Part shown: positions 57,994 through 64,000 of the stretch, piece after piece
Numbering within the stretch: the first letter of the stretch is position 1
Layout of the letters: the number at the start of each line of letters is the position of its first letter
Origin: CAVTWH01 sp963850915
GTDB taxonomy: Bacteria > Actinomycetota > Actinomycetes > Mycobacteriales > Micromonosporaceae
Reading direction: 5' to 3'
DNA: 64,000 nucleotides
Assembly (NCBI GenBank): GCA_963850915.1
Contig: CAWKND010000006.1
Location: 496,001-560,000, forward strand
Translations under genes and position numbers: made by a program
Notes under the pieces: model-generated
What the model was told of the DNA's origin: nothing
The model's input: only the letters and a program-made list of their open reading frames with translations
Databases searched by the model: none

Positions 57994-58665
57994 TCAGCGC
58001 AGGCCACTCTCGTAGCCGAGCACGACGAGCTGGATGCGGTCCCGGGCGCCGAGCTTGGCCATCAACCGGGACACGTGCGTCTTGACGGTCGCCTCGCCGA
58101 GGAAGAGTTCACCGGCGATCTCGGCGTTCGAGTGGCCGGCGGTGACCAGCTGCCAGACCTGTGACTCGCGGGCGGTGAGCGTCTCCGCACCGGGTACCGG
58201 CGCGCCACCGGGTGGGCGGCGCACGTACGCCTCGATCAGCCGGCGGGACACCGTCGGGGCCAGCAGCGTCTCGCCCTGGTGCACGAGGCGTACCCCGGCC
58301 ACCAGCTGATCGTCCGGAATGTCCTTGACCAGGAAGCCACTGGCCCCGGCGCGCAGCGCGGCGTACACGTACTCGTCGAGATCGAACGTGGTGAGCATGA
58401 CGATCCGGGTGGTGCTGCCGGTCGCGGTGGAGTTGGCGGGGTCGGCGAGGATCTGCCGGGTGGCCGCCACGCCGTCCAGGCCGGGCATCCGGATGTCCAT
58501 CAGCACCACGTCCGGGCGCAGCTCGCGGACCAGCCGGATCGCCTGGTACCCGTCGCGCGCCTGGCCGACCACCTCGATGTCCGGCTCCGCGTCGAGGATC
58601 GTCCGCAGCCCGGCGAGTACCAGCGACTGGTCGTCGGCGAGCAGTACCCGCAGCGCGGTACTCAT
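57994..58665 (-). CDS. NarL/LuxR-type response regulator
   Basis: A 223-residue response regulator. The receiver domain has acidic pair LLADDQS, phosphoacceptor VLMDIRMPG (Asp near 55) and the conserved Lys in FLVKDIPDD. The LuxR-type DNA-binding domain reads LTARESQVWQLVTAGHSNAEIAGELFLGEATVKTHVSRLMAKL. It is coupled by ATGA to the histidine kinase gene upstream, its likely partner. Confidence 0.95.
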   Translation of the reverse strand: MSTALRVLLADDQSLVLAGLRTILDAEPDIEVVGQARDGYQAIRLVRELRPDVVLMDIRMPGLDGVAATRQILADPANSTATGSTTRIVMLTTFDLDEYVYAALRAGASGFLVKDIPDDQLVAGVRLVHQGETLLAPTVSRRLIEAYVRRPPGGAPVPGAETLTARESQVWQLVTAGHSNAEIAGELFLGEATVKTHVSRLMAKLGARDRIQLVVLGYESGLR

Positions 58666-60809
58666 GCCGGCCCACAGATGGGGAGGCGGGCGTACACCCG
58701 GAATCCGCCGGCCGGCGTGGCTCCGGCCCGCAGCGTGCCGCCGTGCCCGGCCACCCGCTCGGCCATGCCCCGCAGTCCGTGTCCGGAGCCGGTCGCCACC
58801 ACCTCACGGTACGGCGACGCAGCGTTCTCCACCGCCACCACCACGGACCTCGTCTCTGGGTTCGCCCGCTCTGGGCTTACCCGCTGTGGGCTTGGCCGCT
58901 CTGAGCTTGCCCGTTCTGAGTTTGGCCTGGAACCGGCGGGGTAGCCGATCCGGATGGTCACCCGGGCGCCGGGCGCGTACCGGGCCGCGTTGGTCAACGC
59001 CTCCTGGACGATCCGGTAGGCCACCGAGTCGGTCGCCGGATCCAGCGCAAGAAGCGCGTCGGGGTAGGCGGTTTCGTTGAGTGCGGTTTCGATGGGCGCG
59101 TTGTCGTTGGCTGCGGTGTCGGTGGGCGGGTCGCCGGCGAAGCTGGTGCCGATCTCGCAGGTGGCGTCGAGGCCGCAGGCCCGGGCCCGCTCGACAAGCA
59201 GCGGCAGGGCGGCCAGGCCGGGTGTCTCGGCGCCCTCCAGCGCGATGCTGGTGACCAGTGGCCGCAGGTCGTCCAGCGCCTCGGCGAGGGTGCCGCGCAG
59301 TGCGGCCACGTGTCGGGCGGCGAGCGCCGGTTCGCTGTCCCACACCCGGACAGCCGCGGTCGCCTGCAGCACGATCCCGGTCATCGCGTGCCCGACCGCG
59401 TCGTGCAGGTCACGGGCCACCCGGGCGCGGTCGGCATCCAGCGCCTCGCGCAGCTGGGCGCGCTGGCGCAGCTCCTCCCGGGCACCGGCGGCGGCGCTCT
59501 CGGCCAGCGCGGTCGCCCCGGTGCGCAGTACCCGACCCGCGGCCCAGCTGCCGACGATGACCGCGGCGGCGGAGACCAGATCGCTACCGGCCGGCAGGGC
59601 ACCGGGGTGCAGCACCGTCGCCAGTACCGCCGTGGCCAGGCACAGGGCCAACCCGGCAACGGCCGTCCGCAGGCCGGCGGCGACCGCGACCAGCAGCGGG
59701 TACCCGATGAGTACCGCCCCGGCCACCACTCCACCGAGTGGATCGGCGCGCGGATCCAGGGCCGCGAAGGCGAGCGCCGCAACGAGTCCGGTACAGGTGG
59801 CCGGCAGTGGCCAGCGGCGTACCCCGGCGGCGGGCAGTACCGTCGCGGCAGCCGCCAGGCAGGTGAGTACCCGCCGCCCGGCCGGTACCGGGTCACCGAG
59901 GTGCGCGGCGATCGCCAGCAGGGCGTACCCGCCGGTGATCACGGCCAGCAGCGAGTCGGCCCGAGCCGGGGTCAGCAGCGTCCACCGGGGGAGCGGTACC
60001 GGCCGCTCCTCGGCGCCCGTCGCCAGTACCCGCTCCACCTGGGTACGCAGCTGCGCCAACCCCTGCCCGGGTACCCGTGGTGGCTCGGCGTCGCCGGCCG
60101 CGCGCAGGGAGCCGAGTAGTCCACGCATCCGGCCGAGTACGTCCCGCCCGAGATCACGCAGCGCCGTCACGTCAGCCAGATCGCGGACCGCCGCGTGTGG
60201 TCGCATGCTCTCCAGCCCGCCCAGTACCACCCGCTCAATGTCGCCGCTGATCCGCAGCCGCAGCTCGGTACGCCGGTCGGCGAGGGTACCGGCGGCTGAC
60301 GCTCGCAGCGCCTCGGTACCCATCCGCACCCGTCGGGTCAGGTTGGCGCGGATCCGCACCACGCCTCCGACTGCTGCCGGCGCCAGTACCAGCACCGCGG
60401 CGAAGAAGCCGATCGCGCTGGCGTGCGAGTACCCGTCCTGTGGCAACAGGATCTGTACCGTGGCGACCGCGCCGACCGCCACGGCCAGCCCGCTGGCGAG
60501 CGCGGCTGGACGCGCGTGCGCGCCGAGTGAGTACCCGGCGACCATCAGGGCGAGGAAGGTCGGTGCCGTGGCGCCCTGTGGCGCGGCGAGCGCCGCCACC
60601 ACGACCACCACCGCGACGGCGAGCGTCACCGCGAACGGCCGGCGCCGCCGGACCGCCAGTGCCAGCAGGCCCAGCGCGACCACCGCCGCCCCGATCCGGG
60701 CCAGCGCCTCGGGCGGGCCGGTGACCAGTGCGGCCACCACCATCGCCGCCGTGAGCACGCCGGCGAGGGCCGCGTCGACGCGCCCCACCGCTCGGATCTC
60801 CGGCTCCAT
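58662..60809 (-). CDS. Sensor histidine kinase with duplicated membrane/DHp modules
   Basis: A 715-residue kinase starting at the ATG at 60809, 7 nt after TATCGT (leaderless context). Two similar modules occur: N-terminal membrane helices followed by a DHp-like region without catalytic His (RLRISGDIERVVLGG near residue 200), then a second membrane block and the true HisKA_3 dimerisation helix RARVARDLHDAVGHAMTGIV with phosphoacceptor His near residue 500. The HATPase region has YRIVQEALTNAARYAPG and GHGLRGMAERV. A Ser/Arg/Pro-rich insertion (SERASSERPSPQRVSPERA) lies in the ATP lid. Partner of the coupled response regulator. Confidence 0.9.
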   Translation of the reverse strand: MEPEIRAVGRVDAALAGVLTAAMVVAALVTGPPEALARIGAAVVALGLLALAVRRRRPFAVTLAVAVVVVVAALAAPQGATAPTFLALMVAGYSLGAHARPAALASGLAVAVGAVATVQILLPQDGYSHASAIGFFAAVLVLAPAAVGGVVRIRANLTRRVRMGTEALRASAAGTLADRRTELRLRISGDIERVVLGGLESMRPHAAVRDLADVTALRDLGRDVLGRMRGLLGSLRAAGDAEPPRVPGQGLAQLRTQVERVLATGAEERPVPLPRWTLLTPARADSLLAVITGGYALLAIAAHLGDPVPAGRRVLTCLAAAATVLPAAGVRRWPLPATCTGLVAALAFAALDPRADPLGGVVAGAVLIGYPLLVAVAAGLRTAVAGLALCLATAVLATVLHPGALPAGSDLVSAAAVIVGSWAAGRVLRTGATALAESAAAGAREELRQRAQLREALDADRARVARDLHDAVGHAMTGIVLQATAAVRVWDSEPALAARHVAALRGTLAEALDDLRPLVTSIALEGAETPGLAALPLLVERARACGLDATCEIGTSFAGDPPTDTAANDNAPIETALNETAYPDALLALDPATDSVAYRIVQEALTNAARYAPGARVTIRIGYPAGSRPNSERASSERPSPQRVSPERANPETRSVVVAVENAASPYREVVATGSGHGLRGMAERVAGHGGTLRAGATPAGGFRVYARLPICGPA

Positions 60810-60822
60810 CGCCAGGACGATA
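60810..60822 (-). promoter_or_regulatory. Leaderless -10 box of the histidine kinase
   Basis: TATCGT (60817-60822, minus strand), 7 nt, ATG at 60809. Confidence 0.45.
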
Positions 60823-60982
60823 CGGCGCCTGGACGGGGCACGCGTCCACGTCCCGGCGGAGCCCGGCTCCGCCCACGGGTGGACGCGGATTCGGTACGCG
60901 GGCTGACGAACCGGGGCGTCGATCTCCGTAACTTCGGCGGCGTACCCACCGTATTGACACCCGAAAGCCGAGGAGTACCGCC

Positions 60983-61570
60983 ATGACCGCACTCACGCTC
61001 GCCCCGCCCCGTACCGCCAGCCGGCTGCTCCCGGTCGGCGCCGCACTGCTCACCTTCGGCTGCCTGGCGATGGCCGTCTTCGACTTCTTTTTCACCATCT
61101 CCACCGACGACTTCGCCTCGACGGCCGACTACCTCTACACGCTGGACGCCTTCCCGCTGCTGGCCGGGATGCTGCTCCTGGTGGCCGGGCTGCGCCGGCT
61201 GAACGGCGGTCGGGACGGCCTGCTGGGCCGGATCGGCTTCCTGGTCACCGCCGCCGGCCTGGTGGCAGTCGCCGTCTGTGTCGCCTCGTCCATCATCACC
61301 ACGTCGGAGAACTCGCTCGGCCCGGTGTACGTACTCGGCTCGCTGGCCAGCCTGCTGGGCGTGGTGCTGTTCGCGATCGGCTCGGTACGCGCCCGGGTCT
61401 TCGCGTGGTGGATCGCGCCGCTGCTCGCGATCACCTGGATCATCGGTGGCACCGTCGGTGACAACGGCCCGTTCGGCTTCCCCGGCTCCGGCCTGCTGCT
61501 CGCCGTGGCCGGCATCGCGACGGCCATCTTCGCTCCCCGGGCCGGCCGCGCAGCACAGCCCGCCAACTAG
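60983..61570 (+). CDS. Small integral membrane protein
   Basis: A 195-residue protein with about five or six hydrophobic helices (LLPVGAALLTFGCLAMAVFDFFF, DAFPLLAGMLLLVAGL, GRIGFLVTAAGLVAVAVCVASS, VLGSLASLLGVVLFAIGSV, WWIAPLLAITWIIGGTVG, SGLLLAVAGIATAIF). AGGAG precedes the ATG. No family known to me; it is divergent from the two-component system and may be its target. Confidence 0.72.
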   Translation: MTALTLAPPRTASRLLPVGAALLTFGCLAMAVFDFFFTISTDDFASTADYLYTLDAFPLLAGMLLLVAGLRRLNGGRDGLLGRIGFLVTAAGLVAVAVCVASSIITTSENSLGPVYVLGSLASLLGVVLFAIGSVRARVFAWWIAPLLAITWIIGGTVGDNGPFGFPGSGLLLAVAGIATAIFAPRAGRAAQPAN

Positions 61571-61678
61571 TTGCCGAGCGGGCCGTCGCGGAATCTGCTT
61601 TACCCGCCGGCCGCAACCCACTGCCCCGCCCGCTACCTGCTCGCGATAGGCCCGCCTCGCTCCGGACGGACCGCCTAG

Positions 61679-61749
61679 CTTGGGGTAGGTCGCCTGCTTG
61701 GGATAGGTCGCCCTGCTTGGGGTAGATCGCCTGCTTGGGGTAGGTCGCC
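61679..61749. repeat. 18-bp tandem repeat upstream of the ECF sigma gene
   Basis: Four copies of a CTTGGGGTAGGTCGCCTG unit, one with GGGATAG, one with GTAGATC and the second copy one base longer. The remainder of 61571-61904 shows no gene. Confidence 0.85.
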
Positions 61750-61904
61750 GCCGCGCTCCGACCAGTGGTCGGGCGCGGCCGGCGTCGTTGCAGGTGTCGT
61801 ATCTGCCTGAACCCCGCGGTCCGGCCAACCCGCGCCACAGCCACTCAGCCACGCGGCGGCCGCGGGTATGGTGGCCTTGATCGGAGCAGAGAAGGGCCTG
61901 GGGC

Positions 61905-62867
61905 GTGACTACGAAGGTAGAAGGCTTCGATCGCCTGGTCGACCCGTTCCGTACCGAGCTGCTGGCGTACTGCTACCGGATGCTCGGCTCGGCTCACGAC
62001 GCCGAGGACCTGGTCCAGGACACGTACCTCAGGGCGTGGCGAGCGCGCGAGCAGTACGACGAGACCCGCAGCTCGCTGCGCACCTGGCTGTACCGGATCG
62101 CGACCAACGCCTGCCTCACCGCCTTGGCGGTCCGCGGCCGTCGACCGCTGCCGTCGGGGCTGGTGGCGGCGTCTGACCCGGTCGGCCCGCTCATCCCGGG
62201 AGAGAACGCCGCCTGGCTCCAGCCATTGCCGGACTCGCTGCTGGACGCCGGCGATCCGGCCAGAGCGGTGGTCGACCGCAGCAGCCTGCGGTTGGCGTTC
62301 GCCGCCGCGCTGCAGCACCTGTCCGCGCGTCAACGCGGCGCGCTGATCCTGCGTGACGTGCTCAGCTTCTCGGCGTCCGAGGCAGCGGAGATCCTCGGCA
62401 CGACTGTCACGTCGGTAAACAGTTCGCTGCAGCGGGCGCGCACCCGGCTGAAGGAGATCGGGGTGCGGCAGGAGCCGCTCAGTGAACCGTCCACGGCCGA
62501 GCAGCGCGCCTGGGTCGATCGGTACATGAAGGCGTTCGAGGATGCCGACATCGAGGGTCTCAAGCGGCTGCTCACCGAAGACGTGGTCATGGAGATGCCG
62601 CCGATGGTCAACTGGTTCGCCGGCCCCGGCAACTACGGCCTGTTCATGGAGTGGGTCTTCGCCAAGGCCGGAACGGACTGGCGGCTGCAGCCGGTCGCGG
62701 GCAACGGCCAGCCGGGTTTCGCCGCCTATCGCCGCGTCGGCGCCGGGTACGAGCTGCACACGCTCCAGATCTTCACGGTCACCGCCGAGGGCATCAGCAG
62801 GAATTCGGTGTTCCAGGAGACCGAGGTCTTCGCGTCTTTCGGCCTGCCGGCCGCACTCGACGCCTAG
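61905..62867 (+). CDS. ECF sigma factor with SnoaL-like C-terminal domain
   Basis: A 320-residue sigma factor. Region 2 reads LLAYCYRMLGSAHDAEDLVQDTYLRAWR and SSLRTWLYRIATNACL; region 4 reads LSARQRGALILRDVLSFSASEAAEILGTTVTSVNSSLQRARTRL. From about residue 180 there is a SnoaL-like (NTF2-fold) domain with MPPMVNWFAGPGNYGLF. This is the SigG/SigJ-like ECF class whose C-terminal domain tunes activity instead of an anti-sigma factor; no anti-sigma gene is adjacent. GTG start without a good ribosome site. It has few GTAC sites and may be a later acquisition. Confidence 0.92.
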   Translation: MTTKVEGFDRLVDPFRTELLAYCYRMLGSAHDAEDLVQDTYLRAWRAREQYDETRSSLRTWLYRIATNACLTALAVRGRRPLPSGLVAASDPVGPLIPGENAAWLQPLPDSLLDAGDPARAVVDRSSLRLAFAAALQHLSARQRGALILRDVLSFSASEAAEILGTTVTSVNSSLQRARTRLKEIGVRQEPLSEPSTAEQRAWVDRYMKAFEDADIEGLKRLLTEDVVMEMPPMVNWFAGPGNYGLFMEWVFAKAGTDWRLQPVAGNGQPGFAAYRRVGAGYELHTLQIFTVTAEGISRNSVFQETEVFASFGLPAALDA

Positions 62868-63061
62868 GGACCTGTCGATCAGTACACCCGCTGAGAACCA
62901 CCACGTCCCGACCGCGGCCCCCGACCGCGCCTGCGCGCCGCTGGCGTCCGCAGCGCCGAAATATCTCTCCGCCGCGCGCGATGAGTTCCGACCCGACCGC
63001 CGGTATGTACTGACGAGTTCGCCGGAGCAGCCGGGCGGACCGATCACGAGGGAGAAATCCG

Positions 63062-63472
63062 ATGTCAGACAGGCGTGCGGACGACGAGGCCGCCATCCAG
63101 GCAGTACTGGTTGACTCCTACAAGGCGTGGGCGGCTGGCGACGCCGACGGCATGGTCGCCAACTACACCACGGACGCGACCGCCATCATGACCGGCTCGT
63201 TGCGGGACAGCCGTGCGGTGATCCGGGACAGCATGGCACTGGCCTTCGCGGGGCCGCTCAACGGCACCTCGACCTACAACAAGCAGCTCAGCCTCCGCTT
63301 CGTCGGCCGGGACGCCGCGATCGTCGTCAGCGAATCCGGCATCCTGTTCGGCGGCGCGACCGAGGTCCCGGAATCGGGCAAGGTGAACGCGACCTGGGTG
63401 TTCGAGAAGCGGGACGGCGAATGGCTGATCGCCGCCTACCACAACAGCCCGGTACTGGCGCCCGCACATTGA
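63062..63472 (+). CDS. SnoaL/DUF4440-like NTF2-fold protein
   Basis: A 136-residue NTF2-fold protein of the SgcJ/EcaC-DUF4440 group: AIQAVLVDSYKAWAAGDADGMVANYTTDATAIM, then beta strands ending NATWVFEKRDGEWLIAAYHNSPV. Ribosome site GAGGGAGAA. It may be a ligand-binding or isomerase-like protein. It follows the SnoaL-tailed sigma factor by 194 bp and could be its target. Confidence 0.85.
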   Translation: MSDRRADDEAAIQAVLVDSYKAWAAGDADGMVANYTTDATAIMTGSLRDSRAVIRDSMALAFAGPLNGTSTYNKQLSLRFVGRDAAIVVSESGILFGGATEVPESGKVNATWVFEKRDGEWLIAAYHNSPVLAPAH

Positions 63473-63816
63473 TCCCTTCGCGGTCCGATACCCCGTAGTG
63501 CCGTAGGGGTCTGACGTCGCTGGCCTGATGAGGCTGTTCGGGCCGTGCCGTCGAACGGCGTGGAGCCCCTGGGGAAGTGGGTCTTCACAGATCAACTTCA
63601 CCGGGGGCTTCACCGCCGTGTGCGCCACCCGGCATCCGCGAGATACACGTGACAGCCGTGCCAGCTACTTTCCAGTAGTACCAGATGTTTGAGCGTGATG
63701 AACATTGATGGGTGTTGACGTCTTGGTGGGTGGGTCCCATGCTGAACGGGGCGCCGTGGGGAGCGCCACCCGACAGCCTGTGCGGTTCCGTCCCTTCCGC
63801 TCGAAAGGCATCCCAC
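63473..63816. other. 344-bp stretch without a gene
   Basis: It separates the SnoaL-like gene from the HAF-repeat protein and lacks a credible open frame. A TTGACG near 63715 could be a -35 box for the next gene, but no clear -10 follows. An AT-richer zone around 63670-63715 is unusual for the window. Confidence 0.4.
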
Positions 63817-64000
63817 ATGCGTACCGTCCGCTGGCGCCTGCGCGCCCTCATCCCGCTCGTGGCATTACCCGTCGCTGTGCTCGGCGCAGCGCTCTCCGCC
63901 CAGTTGCCCGCCGGCGCGGTCACTCCAGCGGCCCGGTACACGATCGTCGATCTCGGCTCGCTGGGTACCGGCGACTACTCGGTCGCCACCGCGGTCAACA
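63817..64000 (+). CDS. Secreted HAF-repeat protein, N-terminus (truncated by window end)
   Basis: The first 61 residues are visible. The ATG at 63817 is preceded by a GAAAGG sequence. A signal peptide (RWRLRALIPLVALPVAVLGAALSA) is followed by ARYTIVDLGSLGTGDYSVATAVN, which matches the start of the HAF extracellular repeat (DLG-L-G-x-S-A-N). Such proteins are beta-propeller-like and secreted. The end lies beyond the window. Confidence 0.75.
   Translation, partial: MRTVRWRLRALIPLVALPVAVLGAALSAQLPAGAVTPAARYTIVDLGSLGTGDYSVATAVN

Overview
The window is high-GC actinobacterial DNA, most likely from a Micromonosporaceae-type actinomycete. The reasons are the dense gene packing, GTG/TTG starts, ATGA/GTGA-coupled operons, an actinobacterial-type xylose isomerase, and families typical of the group (ROK repressor, DUF985 cupin, SnoaL-tailed ECF sigma factor). 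Genus and species cannot be read from the sequence. Two features are pervasive. The tetranucleotide GTAC (mostly as GGTACC or GTA-C) is heavily over-used in most genes. Many genes appear leaderless, with a TANNNT -10 box 6-7 nt before the ATG or GTG. No rRNA, tRNA, CRISPR array, transposase, integrase or secondary-metabolite megasynthase was found.

Layout. 1-6.3 kb: sugar MFS permease (partial), small membrane and unknown proteins, alpha/beta hydrolase, Nudix hydrolase, drug-type MFS exporter, a membrane-anchored bulb-lectin protein, an ArsR regulator. 6.4-17.1 kb: the methylmalonyl-CoA mutase set (meaB, mutB, mutA), in which mutA and mutB are separated by a membrane protein, a tandem ABC exporter, a repeat tract and an 18-residue lysine-rich mini-gene. 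17.4-19.8 kb: lon, preceded by an HspR-type HAIR operator and broken by about two dozen single-base insertions. 19.9-24.1 kb: zur and a Zur-box-controlled zinc uptake operon (znuA, znuC, two permeases). 24.1-31.5 kb: thioesterase, alcohol dehydrogenase, secreted protein, metallophosphoesterase, class IV aminotransferase with a convergent sulfotransferase, NAD kinase. 31.5-39.3 kb: MoaD-like protein coupled to a BNR-repeat protein, ABC-2 exporter, a proline-tailed unknown, spermidine-synthase-like protein with MarR, PAP2 phosphatase.

39.4-50.4 kb is a coherent carbon module. xylA-xylB (under a divergent ROK repressor) converts xylose to xylulose-5-phosphate. Phosphoketolase and the divergent acetate kinase then turn sugar phosphates into acetyl-phosphate, acetate and ATP. 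A CitE-like lyase, a polyphosphate kinase 2 and a membrane-anchored CBM2 protein lie between. 50.5-57.5 kb: MFS, PfkB kinase and cupin, an ArsR/SRPBCC pair with its operator, and a three-gene flavin module (ferric-reductase-like membrane protein, FMN-binding protein, ApbE flavin transferase). 57.5-64 kb: a two-component system with an internally duplicated histidine kinase, a membrane protein, a SnoaL-tailed ECF sigma factor, a SnoaL-like protein and the start of a HAF-repeat secreted protein.

Sequence quality matters here. Besides lon, at least six more genes carry a single-base frameshift and nearly all are +1 insertions, so residual assembly error is more likely than gene decay. Short tandem repeats (15-24 bp, 3-5 copies) occur about ten times, in intergenic DNA and in gene tails.
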